Positions 40,554-50,823 are shown, counted from the stretch's first letter. The stretch: 64,000 bases of DNA from Zhuqueibacter pondensis (GCA_034505955.1 JAPDQK010000002.1:62001-126000), one strand, 5' to 3'. The notes: generated by a model from the letters alone, not told the origin. A program made the numbers and translations.

Positions 40554-43112
40554 TTATGAATTCCCAGAAAAATATCGAATGACTTGCTGCAGGTATGGAT
40601 GATACTTTTTCGGCAAGCCCTTGAACAAAGCCTCGCCGGCATCGGAGGCCTGTAAATTTTTGAGATATTCCTCGATCTTTCCCCGAACTCTTTCAATTGT
40701 TTGCTGATCACTTGTCGCCGCAATCACCTGCGCCGTTTTTTCCACATCGAAATCAGCATTCACCAATTGCTCAAAACAGATGCCACGAAAATATTCGGTG
40801 ATCGTGCCGCGGTCGCGATTGCCCAGCGCCTTCGCGGTTTGGGTGATCGCCGAGCGTGAAAATTTGAGCGCGCGCAGCATCTCCAAGATTTGCTCTTCGA
40901 GAGGTTGATAAACGACCGTCATTTTTCGGGGCAATTCTTTCTCGGTGATTTCTCGCGGCAGATCGCTGAGTTGAATGATAGGGCGGCCTTCGCTTTGCGC
41001 CAGAATTGCAGCACGCCGAACGACGTTCTCCAACTCGCGCACATTGCCGGGCCAGGGATAGGTTTGCAGTATTTCCATAACGCGATCAGAGAGCGCAACC
41101 GCAGGATAACCATGCCTTTTCAAAAAGTGCGCCGCGAGCAACGGAATATCCTCCCGGCGTTCGCGCAAAGGCGGCAGCGTAATCGGAAAGCCGTTGAGAC
41201 GATAAAACAGATCGGCGCGAAATCGTCCGGCTGCAACCTCTTCCTGCAAATCTTTGTTGCAGGCCGCAATCACGCGCACGTCGACTTCGAGCGTTTGCTC
41301 GCCGCCGAGCCGCTCGAAGGTTCCGTCTTGCAAAACGCGCAGCAGCCGCGCTTGAAATGCCGGTGTGGTCTCGGTGATTTCGTCGAGAAATACAGTACCG
41401 TGATCTGCCAGCTCAAAACGGCCGCGCCGCCGCGAGATGGCGCCGGTGAAGCTGCCTTTCTCATGGCCGAACAATTCGCTTTCGAGCAGTGTTTCCGGTA
41501 ACGCGCCACAATTGATCGCGACAAACGGCGCATTTCTTCTCTTGCCGGATTGATGAATGGCGCGGGCGATCAGTTCCTTGCCGGTGCCGGTCTCTCCCAG
41601 AAGCAAGACAGGAATGTCTGCGGAACTGACTTTGGCCACCAGCTCGAGCACTTGCGCCATCCTGCTCTTTGCAGCATAAACGATTTCAGGATATTGTCTC
41701 TGGGCAAAAGGCTCTTCCGGAACGATATGAGTTCGCAAGTCGCGCAATTCTTTTTCCAGCGCGAGGATGGCATTTTGTCTTTCTTCCGCCAGTCGCCGTG
41801 TTTGCTCGGAATCTTTGGCTCGTTCTTGCAGCAGCTTTTGCAGTTCGGCTAATTGGGTGTTGGCCTCTTCGAGCTGCGCTTCCTTGCTGTCAATTTGTTC
41901 TTGGAAGAGCTTTTTAATGGCGTCATCGAGTGCGCGGCGCCGGCGACCGCGCATCAGTCCGGCGCAGCTCATTGAAGCCAGATAGGTGAGGGTTGAATAA
42001 AACAAAGGCAGAACGAGATTGGCCTTGTTGAAGAGTATCATCGCCATGAGCCAATATACCAGAAGGATGCCGATGCTGCTTGCAACGATCCATCTGCTGA
42101 TTTTGATTTGCCCAACAAGCCAGGCGCAGGAACCCAACAGCACGATCAAAGCGAAACGAACGAGGGCAGGAGTCTCACGAAGAAAATTTTGATGAATGAG
42201 ATTCTCCGCGACCGTCGCGTGAATGAGCGCTGCCGGTAGCGCATCTGCCAGAGGTGTGGCCTTGAGCGTTGGCGCGCCCGGGAACGTGGCGGCGACAAGG
42301 ACAATTTTCCCGCTGAAATTCAACGAATCCGGTGCTCTCTCAAACGTTTGCAGAAGGTCGACAAAACCTATTGTCACAAGATTATCGATATCACCGAAAT
42401 GATTGAGGCGCATCCGGCCTTGTCGATCAATGGGAAATAAATATCGCTTGCCAGTGGCATCGGTCATTACGATGGCATTGGAAGTGATTTCAACGAAGCG
42501 CTTGCCGTTCAAATAAACGCGCGCCAGCTCAACGCCGAAGGAGAGCAGGAAACTGTCGCCGTGAGCCACAATCAACGGCGCTTGGCGAACAACCGGCGCG
42601 TTGCTGAAATTGCCAAAACCCAAACCGGCGGCGCGTTCTCTGAGCTGGCTAAACGGGAAAATCGGATCGTGCCCGGTCAGCACACGGTCGGGATATCTTG
42701 CTAATTTTCCCATTTTTAGTTGATCATCAGTCAGTTCAGCAAATGTCATCGGCAAACACACGTTGCCGGCAGATTGAAAGAAGTCGGCAAGGATCGTATC
42801 AAATTCCGGATAGTTACGATTGGGCGTGTCGAACAAAATATCGAAGCCGATGACTTTGGCGCCGAGACGGCTCAGGACGTGCGTCATGTAGCCGTAATAA
42901 TCGCGCGTGATCGGCCAGCCGCCGAGGGCTTGCACGTCTTCGGCACCGATGAACACCAGTACGAATTCATCCGGCAAGCGACGGTCGCCGCGCAGCTTGA
43001 ATTGCAGATCGATGAGTGGATCTTCGATGGTTTCATTCCAGGGCTGAGGAAGGAACGAGAGAATGCCGAAGAGAAGAATGATGAGGATCAGCCCGAGCTC
43101 TGCTTTTCGCAT
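40554..43112 (-). CDS. CHASE2-domain membrane-bound sigma54 enhancer-binding protein
   Basis: 852 residues. N-terminal helix, then a CHASE2 extracytoplasmic sensor (about 30-320: DEFVLVFIGAEDVQALGGWP, RLGAKVIGFDILFDTPNRNY, GRMRLNHFG). Three membrane helices (about 325-395) and a coiled coil (400-470) follow. The AAA+ sigma54 domain has Walker A LLGETGTGKELIARAIH, GHEKGSFTGAISRRRG in place of GAFTGA, Walker B GTVFLDEITE, and PWPGNVRELENVVRRAA. The C terminus is an unusual helical segment rather than a plain Fis HTH. CHASE2 is commonly fused to kinases or cyclases; fusion to a sigma54 ATPase on the membrane is rare. It senses an unknown outside signal and would activate sigma54 promoters. Confidence 0.92.
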   Translation of the reverse strand: MRKAELGLILIILLFGILSFLPQPWNETIEDPLIDLQFKLRGDRRLPDEFVLVFIGAEDVQALGGWPITRDYYGYMTHVLSRLGAKVIGFDILFDTPNRNYPEFDTILADFFQSAGNVCLPMTFAELTDDQLKMGKLARYPDRVLTGHDPIFPFSQLRERAAGLGFGNFSNAPVVRQAPLIVAHGDSFLLSFGVELARVYLNGKRFVEITSNAIVMTDATGKRYLFPIDRQGRMRLNHFGDIDNLVTIGFVDLLQTFERAPDSLNFSGKIVLVAATFPGAPTLKATPLADALPAALIHATVAENLIHQNFLRETPALVRFALIVLLGSCAWLVGQIKISRWIVASSIGILLVYWLMAMILFNKANLVLPLFYSTLTYLASMSCAGLMRGRRRRALDDAIKKLFQEQIDSKEAQLEEANTQLAELQKLLQERAKDSEQTRRLAEERQNAILALEKELRDLRTHIVPEEPFAQRQYPEIVYAAKSRMAQVLELVAKVSSADIPVLLLGETGTGKELIARAIHQSGKRRNAPFVAINCGALPETLLESELFGHEKGSFTGAISRRRGRFELADHGTVFLDEITETTPAFQARLLRVLQDGTFERLGGEQTLEVDVRVIAACNKDLQEEVAAGRFRADLFYRLNGFPITLPPLRERREDIPLLAAHFLKRHGYPAVALSDRVMEILQTYPWPGNVRELENVVRRAAILAQSEGRPIIQLSDLPREITEKELPRKMTVVYQPLEEQILEMLRALKFSRSAITQTAKALGNRDRGTITEYFRGICFEQLVNADFDVEKTAQVIAATSDQQTIERVRGKIEEYLKNLQASDAGEALFKGLPKKYHPYLQQVIRYFSGNS

Positions 43113-43171
43113 AAGACAAGCGTTATGGCAGGAAAAGGTGTCGCATCAAAATCAGCCAAAGTTGATGAGAA

Positions 43172-43696
43172 TTACTCCGCGCTTTGCGCCGGAGGAGGTT
43201 CAGGTTGCAGCAATTTTTCAATTTCTACTAAAGTCGCCGTTTCAGGATTGATCACGTGCAGGCCTTCGGCTATGGCGGCGGTGACGAGGCGCTGGTCGGA
43301 GGTGACGAGAATTAACTCATTGCTTTGTTTGCGCTCGAATGCAGCAATGTCCAGTGCGGAACGTAGAACAACGGCGTCCGTGGCGTTGATCGAATACTTC
43401 TCAATCAGTGGCGACGCTTCCAAAGCAAGATCATTGGTCGATTCCACTTTAAATACGTTTGCGTTATCAAAAAAGTCCTTTCTCAGCGCTTGAAGGCTTG
43501 CAGTGAAAATCGAAGAGGAAATTGTACCATTATTCTTTTTTCGTACAAAGATGGAAATAGTCTCAAGCAGGCCAAGCATCAAGACATGCCAACTTATTGC
43601 CGGCGTGTTTTTTAGTATATATGTGACAATGGCGGAGCCTTTTTCTCTGACATATCCCTTCGCCAAGCCACTGGAGTCAAAATAAAAGATAAGCAC
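43172..43696 (-). CDS. PIN-domain toxin (VapC-like)
   Basis: 174 residues from a GTG start. PIN landmarks: LIFYFDSSGLAKGYVREKGS (first Asp), ISWHVLMLGLLETISIF, NATDAVVLRSALDIAAF (central Asp) and LILVTSDQRLVTAAIAEGLH (third acidic site). It starts immediately after the stop codon of the small antitoxin-like gene, so they form one unit. Probably an RNase. Length slightly above the VapC average. Confidence 0.87.
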   Translation of the reverse strand: MLIFYFDSSGLAKGYVREKGSAIVTYILKNTPAISWHVLMLGLLETISIFVRKKNNGTISSSIFTASLQALRKDFFDNANVFKVESTNDLALEASPLIEKYSINATDAVVLRSALDIAAFERKQSNELILVTSDQRLVTAAIAEGLHVINPETATLVEIEKLLQPEPPPAQSAE

Positions 43697-44029
43697 TCAT
43701 TCCTCGCGCATAGCAATGATTCCTCGCGCAAAATCATTCGCTTCAGGGTCAAACCCTGCTTCAAGGTACATCTGTTGCACCTTCTCTCGCGTCATGGTGG
43801 GGTCGCTCGGAATACCCATTGCATCAAAAATTTCGCCCCAACGTTTGCTTTCGTACGCGGCGTTGCGTCTGGCTCTTTCTATTAACAATGCACCACGTTC
43901 TGCCGGTGTGAGACGACTTTTGGGCCAAAATGGTATATCGCGAGATTCGTTGTGCTTATTCTGCAACAGATCGAGCTTTCGTTCCAAATTTTCAACGCGG
44001 CGGCTAAGATCGAGAAGTGTGGCTTCCAT
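43697..44029 (-). CDS. Probable antitoxin of the PIN toxin
   Basis: 110 residues from ATG 44029 with AAAGGA upstream. The N-terminal coiled coil (DLSRRVENLERKLDLLQNKH) leads to a C-terminal region (YESKRWGEIFDAMGIPSDPT, EKVQQMYLEAGFDPEANDFA, RGIIAMREE). The C-terminal motif AGFDP.A.DFARGI resembles small partner proteins commonly found before PIN toxins. A degraded second copy of the C terminus lies just beside it (44129-44313). No DNA-binding motif obvious. Confidence 0.72.
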   Translation of the reverse strand: MEATLLDLSRRVENLERKLDLLQNKHNESRDIPFWPKSRLTPAERGALLIERARRNAAYESKRWGEIFDAMGIPSDPTMTREKVQQMYLEAGFDPEANDFARGIIAMREE

Positions 44030-44128
44030 AACGGTTCCTTTCATTTTGATAAAATATAACGGCGGCGAGATTGAAAAGCAAGGGTAATTTGGTGAGAATA
44101 AAAAAGTAAAGCCAAACTGGAACAGACA

Positions 44129-44313
44129 TTACTCATCTCGCATAGCAACAATGCCTTGCGCAAAATCGGTTGCTTCCGGATCAAATCCCGCCTCCTAGTA
44201 AAGCCGTTGCGCTTTTTACAAGCCATGCTGGGATCATTCGTAATGCTCATTTCGTCAAAAATTTGACCAAGTCGCCGACTTTGTTCACAAAAGCCATCGC
44301 CGCGCTTGCCATT
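44129..44313 (-). pseudogene. Frameshifted remnant of the antitoxin gene
   Basis: Read on the minus strand, GFCEQSRRLGQIFDEMSITN matches NAAYESKRWGEIFDAMGIPS of the intact antitoxin. After a shift in frame, EAGFDPEATDFAQGIVAMRD matches EAGFDPEANDFARGIIAMRE and ends in TAA. The N-terminal coiled coil is absent. It is a decayed duplicate, not a gene. Confidence 0.75.
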
Positions 44314-45413
44314 CAATCACGTCGCCTTCCATATTTTGGCTGCTGCTCTTTCGGCGCCAACAGCTCGTTGTACGGGCCATACTTGGAAATAATGAAATCT
44401 CGCAGTGCTTCGCGATGCTCTTCCGGAACGCCAAAGGCCAGTGCGGAATAATCCCAATCGCGCATGCGGATCAGATCGCGGTCCATTTTGGCGGCGCAAT
44501 CATCACAAAGTAAGAGATCGTTGAGCGAGGAGTATTTGTCGCAGGCATAACATTCTCCCTCCAAGACCGGCCCATGCCATTCCTCATCGGCATCGAATTC
44601 ATCTTCATCCCAGTCCGGCTCCTCACCGGCCTCGATCGCGGCAAGCAAAGCGCGGACGCCCTGGTTATCGCTGGGGTTCAGTCGAATCATGCGTTCAAAA
44701 ATCTTACGTGCTTCCTCCGGTTCTCCAAGACGCCAGGTTGCCAGCCCAAGACCGTGCAAGCAGCGCAGGAAGGGCCGATTGTTGACCAAGGCCCAGCTCA
44801 ACACGCCGTCAAAGTTTTCTCCCAAAGACCATTCGCCGAGGCGCACACCGATTTCCCAATGGCGTTTCGCGCGCCGCCACTCGCCCTCTTCCCAGGCAAA
44901 ATTTCCCAAGTGCGCGTGGGCATCCAAACAGGCAATATCGTATTCCAGGCACTGCCAAAGAATGCCGCGCGCGCGGCCCGACCGTCCGGCGTTGAAATGA
45001 TCGATGGCGCGTCCAATCGAGTCGTCTTCGCTGAGGGGATCATCCGGGAGGCGCTGTTCCATCTCGAACTCCGGGCGGGTTTCGTTTCCAGCCAAATGCC
45101 GAACCGACTCGTCCACTTCGTCGCGCCATCGTTCTTCCGGAATCCAATCGCCGAATCGTTCAAGGGCCAGCGGTTTAGTGCCGAGACGCTCGCAATCCAG
45201 GCGGTGATTCAATATTTTGCCGGACACATAGAGATCGCTGCCGCGCGTCCACTCTTTGTTAATTGCCATGGTTATCGTTTCGCCTTCGGTTTCGGTTCCA
45301 TCCCACGATGAGGCCTGCGGGCGCAGAATAACGATCTTCCCGTCATCTACACGCCGGGCGCGAATCTCGCGACTCTTCACCGCCAGCGCAACCGCTTGAA
45401 TCATTCTTTCCAT
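44313..45413 (-). CDS. TPR-type protein with a C-terminal zinc ribbon
   Basis: 366 residues. N-terminal beta stretch (KIVILRPQASSWDGTETEGE), then tetratricopeptide-like helices at about 140-260: RGILWQCLEYDIACLDAHAH, RPFLRCLHGLGLATWRLGEP, EEARKIFERMIRLNPSDNQG. A very acidic linker follows, and a CxxC...CxxC site, ECYACDKYSSLNDLLLCDDC. No signal peptide. The LNPSDNQGVR motif recalls ST7-like TPR proteins of bacteria. It lies between pseudogene fragments of a TA/CHASE2 neighbourhood. Role unknown. Confidence 0.78.
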   Translation of the reverse strand: MERMIQAVALAVKSREIRARRVDDGKIVILRPQASSWDGTETEGETITMAINKEWTRGSDLYVSGKILNHRLDCERLGTKPLALERFGDWIPEERWRDEVDESVRHLAGNETRPEFEMEQRLPDDPLSEDDSIGRAIDHFNAGRSGRARGILWQCLEYDIACLDAHAHLGNFAWEEGEWRRAKRHWEIGVRLGEWSLGENFDGVLSWALVNNRPFLRCLHGLGLATWRLGEPEEARKIFERMIRLNPSDNQGVRALLAAIEAGEEPDWDEDEFDADEEWHGPVLEGECYACDKYSSLNDLLLCDDCAAKMDRDLIRMRDWDYSALAFGVPEEHREALRDFIISKYGPYNELLAPKEQQPKYGRRRD

Positions 45414-45499
45414 AATTGATGTTAAGGCTTACAGTTGAAATTTGAAGAGGAAATTGTTTGGTTGCAATATATCAAAATCGCGGCGCGAAAGCAACCACA

Positions 45500-45680
45500 T
45501 TTTGTTCTTGAAAGAGTTTTTTATGGCGTCATCGAGGGCACGGCGCCGGCGACCGCGCTTCACTCCCAGTTAGCCCGCCGAAACCAAATAAGCGAGGGCC
45601 GGATGGAATGAAGGTAAAACGAGATTGACGCGACTGAAGAGTATAAGTGCTAGGATCCAATGAGCCAACAGGATGGCGAT
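45500..45680 (-). pseudogene. Remnant of a CHASE2-sigma54 activator gene
   Basis: On the minus strand the fragment reads IAILLAHWILALILFSRVNL..., a stop in the middle, and GRRRRALDDAIKNSFK. It lines up with IGILLVYWLMAMILFNKANL... and GRRRRALDDAIKKLFQ of the intact gene (region 41894-42073). The divergence suggests an old second copy rather than a recent duplication. Confidence 0.7.
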
Positions 45681-45685
45681 ACCAT

Positions 45686-45765
45686 ACTGGTTTAGGGGTT
45701 TTGCATGCCACCAAATTCGTCTGTCATTCTGGAAGACTGCATCTGTAGGGAATCTTTTTCAGCAG
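45686..45765. repeat. CATACTGGTTTAGGG / TGTCATTCTGGAAGA repeat copy
   Basis: CATACTGGTTTAGGG (from 45691), CATGCCACCAAATTCG and TCTGTCATTCTGGAAGACTG match, in inverted orientation, the right part of the element at 46025-46080 (CTTCCAGAATGACAGACGAG...ACCCTAAACCAGTATA). Confidence 0.6.
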
Positions 45766-45845
45766 AGACGAATGTCACTGGAGATCGGGCTTGGTCGGTA
45801 CGATTCGTTAATTTTGAATTCCGCTGCGCCCGTATCCGACTTCGC

Positions 45846-46137
45846 TTAACCCCGATAATTCACGCGGTGTGTATATCGACCCCGTGAGATAATGTTACGC
45901 TTATTATACTCGTTTAGGGTGAAAATTTTACTGAGATGTCTTTCAGGAGGCTACGCCCGTAGGGAATCTTTTTACGCATGAAGTAAAGTCTGAATTTCTA
46001 AAGTTTTACTTGATGCTAAAAAAGATTCTTCCAGAATGACAGACGAGTTTGGTAGCATACAAGAATTACCCTAAACCAGTATATCTCACGGGGTTGGCGC
46101 AAGCCTGAAAATATGGCTCATGAATTATCGGGGTTAA
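45846..46137. repeat. TTAA-ended palindromic element with a second element inserted inside
   Basis: The outer ends equal those of the 1620-1710 element: TTAACCCCGATAATTCACGCGGTG on the left and AAGCCTGAAAATATGGCTCATGAATTATCGGGGTTAA on the right. At the centre, where the short copy has a 14-bp hairpin, a 214-bp segment with its own inverted ends CCCCGTGAGATA (45880-45891) and TATCTCACGGGG (46082-46093) is present. Inside are arms TATACTCGTTTAGGGT and ACCCTAAACCAGTATA and a CCTACGG-type core. The right TTAA supplies the stop codon of the cytochrome oxidase subunit IV gene. Confidence 0.7.
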
Positions 46138-46433
46138 AACGGTTTTGCCAAAACTTCGCGAGAGAGATAATCGCTCAGGGTGAGGACCAACATGATCACC
46201 AGCCAGAAAACGCCGGCGCCGACGAAAAGCCAGGTCAGGCGCGGGCTGTAACGCAGGTGCATGAAATAGAGAATGACCAACAGCGCTTTGCAGGTTGCAA
46301 TGGTGAGGGCAATGTAAAGATTCAACCATCCCGCATCATAAAAGGCCACGTCAACCGTGACCAGCGTCAGTAGCAGCAGGGTGACGAAAACCAAAAAATA
46401 GACTCTTTGGGGAATAATGACGTGTTGTGCCAT
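46134..46433 (-). CDS. coxD: Cytochrome c oxidase subunit IV (prokaryotic caa3 type)
   Basis: 99 residues with three membrane helices (VYFLVFVTLLLLTLVTVDVA, LNLYIALTIATCKALLVILY, LTWLFVGAGVFWLVIMLVLT), with the conserved THFMHLRYS-like HLRYSP at the second. This is the usual last subunit gene of a caa3-type operon. Its stop codon TAA comes from the end of the palindromic element at 45846-46137, so the insertion may have replaced a few terminal residues. Confidence 0.9.
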   Translation of the reverse strand: MAQHVIIPQRVYFLVFVTLLLLTLVTVDVAFYDAGWLNLYIALTIATCKALLVILYFMHLRYSPRLTWLFVGAGVFWLVIMLVLTLSDYLSREVLAKPF

Positions 46434-46442
46434 ATTGTGCTC

Positions 46443-47094
46443 TCAAGCCCGACTAATGAGGTAAAGCAGGGGAAAAAGAAAAATCCAGACAATGTCCACA
46501 AAATGCCAGTAGAGACCGCTAATGTCAACCGGTGCGAAATATTCCGGGGAGAATCTGCCGCGCCATGACATGTAAATCAGGACGGACAGAATGCCGATGC
46601 CAATAATCATGTGCAGTGCATGCAGCCCGGTCATGGCGAAATAGAAGGAAAAAAAGATTTGTGCATGCTGCGGATTCGCCAAGGGCAGTTGCGGTCCGAA
46701 GTTCGGACCAGGAACCAAATGATCATGGAATTTATGAGAGTATTCCACTACCTTGTTGCCCAGAAACACCGACCCGAGGAGAATCGTCAAGAGCAGGAAA
46801 AGAATGAGCTGGCGGCGTTGGCCCAACTGCGCGGCGCGAACGGCCAACACCATGGTCAAGCTGCTGCAGATCAGCACGGCGGTGTTGATGGCACCGAGCC
46901 GATAATCAAGCAGGCGGCTGGCCTCGGCGAAGGCCTCGGGATAGAGCGAGCGATAAATGGTATAGCCGAGAAACAGTCCGCCGAAGAACATGATTTCGGT
47001 GATCAAGAATACCCACATCCCCAGTGTGGATGCCTCGAATTGCTGATCCATGTCATTGAAATGATGGGCCAGCGCGGGGTTTGCAACCTGATGT

Positions 47095-47102
<8 letters not shown>
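46443..47102 (-). CDS. coxC: Cytochrome c oxidase subunit III
   Basis: 219 residues from a TTG start at 47102. GGAGG lies six bases before it, and the TTG overlaps the coxA stop (TTGTCTGA). The longer ATG frame (47144) overlaps coxA by 50 bases without a site. Helices and motifs: FEASTLGMWVFLITEIMFFG, LGYTIYRSLYPEAFAEASRL, FYFAMTGLHALHMIIGIGIL, and YWHFVDIVWIFLFPLLYLIS. It lacks catalytic metals and stabilises subunit I. Part of the actA-coxD operon. Confidence 0.93.
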
Positions 47103-48762
<1,660 letters not shown>

Positions 48763-48764
48763 GA

Positions 48765-49706
48765 CTAATTACTCCTCTCTGGTCCCAGGGATTTGATGTA
48801 TGCAACAAGCTGTAACAATGCGACTTCGTTAATCTGGCCCTGATAGGTGGGCATGATGGCAGGATAGCCGGCGATCAGCTTGGCATTCGGTCGGAGAATC
48901 GATTCGCGAATATAATCTTCATTGGCGGTTACAATTTCTCCGGATTGCAGTTGCACCGGTGCGCCAAACACACCTCTGAGCGAGGGGCCACGGCTTCCTG
49001 CGACCTCACTGTGGCAGGTGATGCAGCCGAGCTGTTGGAAGAGTCTTTCTCCTGCGGCCACCGGGCTTTCACTCGTCTCGCCACCGCTCAGCCAGCGCTG
49101 ATATTCCACCGGTGACATTACCACTACCGTGCCGCCCATTTGCGAATGCTTGGTGCCACAATATTCGGCGCAAAAGAGATGATAACTCCCCGGCTTGGTG
49201 GCCTCGAACCACATCGTGGTATAACGGCCCGGCACCACGTCTTTTTTGATGCGGAAAGCCGGAATATAAAAACTGTGAATCACATCTTCGGTGGCCATGG
49301 TCAATTTGATGGCGCGACCTGCCGGTATGTGCAGCTCGTTGATTTCCCGCTGGCCGGTCGGATGTTGAATGTGCCACATCCATTGTTTGCCGACTACAAA
49401 AATTTCCAGCGCATTGCGCGGCGGGGTGTAGGCATTGAAATAAAGCTTCGCGCCCCAGACGAAAACAGCCAGCGCCAGAACGAGCGGAATGGCTGTCCAG
49501 GCAATTTCCAGCTTGAGCAGTCCCGGAATCTGTTTGGGCACCCCGTCTTCGGAACGGCGGCGGTAGCGCACGACGAAAACATAAATCAGAAAGAAAACCA
49601 GCAGAGCAAAGAAGATGCTCAGACCGACCAAAAGATAGAACAACATATCCACCTGGCCGGAAAGTTTTGAAGCTTGTTCGGGAAGTAATCGGAAACCTTT
49701 GTCCAT
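48765..49706 (-). CDS. coxB: Cytochrome c oxidase subunit II with fused cytochrome c (caa3 type)
   Basis: 313 residues. Two membrane helices (LFYLLVGLSIFFALLVFFLI, LEIAWTAIPLVLALAVFVWG), then the CuA domain (WMWHIQHPTGQREINELHIP, EDVIHSFYIPAFRIKKDVVP, HLFCAEYCGTKHSQMGG). A C-terminal mono-heme cytochrome c (GCITCHSEVAG, with Met in PAIMPTYQG) makes it caa3 type. Electrons reach it from alternative complex III or another carrier. The gap before it (49707-49968) carries a repeat element and no gene. Confidence 0.96.
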   Translation of the reverse strand: MDKGFRLLPEQASKLSGQVDMLFYLLVGLSIFFALLVFFLIYVFVVRYRRRSEDGVPKQIPGLLKLEIAWTAIPLVLALAVFVWGAKLYFNAYTPPRNALEIFVVGKQWMWHIQHPTGQREINELHIPAGRAIKLTMATEDVIHSFYIPAFRIKKDVVPGRYTTMWFEATKPGSYHLFCAEYCGTKHSQMGGTVVVMSPVEYQRWLSGGETSESPVAAGERLFQQLGCITCHSEVAGSRGPSLRGVFGAPVQLQSGEIVTANEDYIRESILRPNAKLIAGYPAIMPTYQGQINEVALLQLVAYIKSLGPERSN

Positions 49707-49793
49707 GACGATTAATTGCTAATTTCTCGGCTCATTAGAAGTAAGATCTTTGGTAAAAGTTTAGCCGTTTGAAATCTCACTTACTTTTTGTGT

Positions 49794-49905
49794 CATTCCG
49801 TAGGCCTGCGGCTGTAAGCTGCGCCCGCAGGGAATCTTTTTACTTTTTTAGCGAGACATCTGCAAGGCATAAAAAAGATTCCTACGGACGCAGTCTTCCA
49901 GAATG
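49794..49905. repeat. Copy of the CCTACGG intergenic repeat family in the cox operon
   Basis: TGTCATTCCGTAGGCCTGCG and CCGCAGGGAATCTTTTTAC on the left; AAAAAAGATTCCTACGGACG and GCAGTCTTCCAGAATGACAT on the right. The ends form a long inverted repeat. It lies between the SCO gene and coxB and could fold within the operon transcript. Confidence 0.7.
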
Positions 49906-49968
49906 ACATCTATTCAGTTGGCTAAATTCTTACGATCTTTGTAAAAACCGGGTTATTTTTTGCAACGA

Positions 49969-50823
49969 TTATTCAGGCTTGGGCGGCACCACACGACGAT
50001 CTCGACGAAACATGAGCAACATAAACGCCGCCAGTATCGTGACCGTTGCAATGCCGGCCAGGCGCAAAATCTTCATGATGGCGAGACTGTACTTTCCCGT
50101 CAGCGGGTCATAATGAAAGCAATACAACAGCAGTTGATCGACGGGAGAGCCGATTTGGTTTTGTGAGGCTTCCACCAAAGCCAAACGCAGATCCCGCGCC
50201 GGATATTCGATGCCATAAAAATAACGGGAGATTTTGCCCTCGGGCGTGATCACCATGATGCCACTGGCATGCGCAAATTGTTTGCTCATCGGATCATATT
50301 TGTAGCGAAATCCGACGGTCTCGGTCAGTGACCGGATGGCGGAGCTGTCGCCGGTAAGAAAATGCCAGCCATCTTCTGCGCCAGAGCGGTCGTATTGTCT
50401 GAGATAAATCTTCTTCTTTCCGGCGGCCAGCACCGGCGTTTCTTTGGGATCGAAGCTGAGGGTGACGACATTGAACTGCTTGCCCACGTCGAATGAAAGC
50501 GTCTTCACGCTTTCCAACAATCCGTTCAACACCTGGGTGCAGAGCATCGGGCATTCGTAATAGACCAGCGCAAGGACCACCGGCTTGCCCTGGAAACATT
50601 CGCGGAGTTGAATCGGCTGTCCATTCGAATCAAGAAAATTCAAATCGAGCGGCAAGTTCGCACCCAATTTTTGATCGATTCCGATCTCGCGCAGGATCTC
50701 AGGCTCGGAGTTGGCATCCAGAATTTGTGCCGGCATCGGATCGAACGCCACGAACAGCAAGAACAGCAGGCAGAGGGCGGCAAAGCGAAAGCCGATGGCT
50801 GAAGATTGGACATGGGGTTTCAT
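49969..50823 (-). CDS. SCO1/SenC-family copper-delivery protein
   Basis: 284 residues. Membrane anchor or signal (IGFRFAALCLLFLLFVAFDP), thioredoxin-like domain with the copper site CPMLC (YYECPMLCTQVLNGLLESVK) and the distal His in QFAHASGIMVITPEG. A C-terminal membrane helix (LRLAGIATVTILAAFMLLMF) follows, unusual for the family. It assembles the CuA centre of subunit II. Located between the alternative complex III genes and coxB, with an ATGA overlap to the gene before. Confidence 0.94.
   Translation of the reverse strand: MKPHVQSSAIGFRFAALCLLFLLFVAFDPMPAQILDANSEPEILREIGIDQKLGANLPLDLNFLDSNGQPIQLRECFQGKPVVLALVYYECPMLCTQVLNGLLESVKTLSFDVGKQFNVVTLSFDPKETPVLAAGKKKIYLRQYDRSGAEDGWHFLTGDSSAIRSLTETVGFRYKYDPMSKQFAHASGIMVITPEGKISRYFYGIEYPARDLRLALVEASQNQIGSPVDQLLLYCFHYDPLTGKYSLAIMKILRLAGIATVTILAAFMLLMFRRDRRVVPPKPE

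Larger units (their letters stand above)
45414..46133. other. Degraded region with gene remnants and nested palindromic elements
   Basis: About 720 bp without an intact gene. It holds a short stretch resembling part of the PIN gene (45425-45458 vs 43490-43522), a remnant of a CHASE2-sigma54 gene (45500-45680), a CCTACGG repeat copy (45686-45765) and the long TTAA-ended element (45846-46137). Confidence 0.65.
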
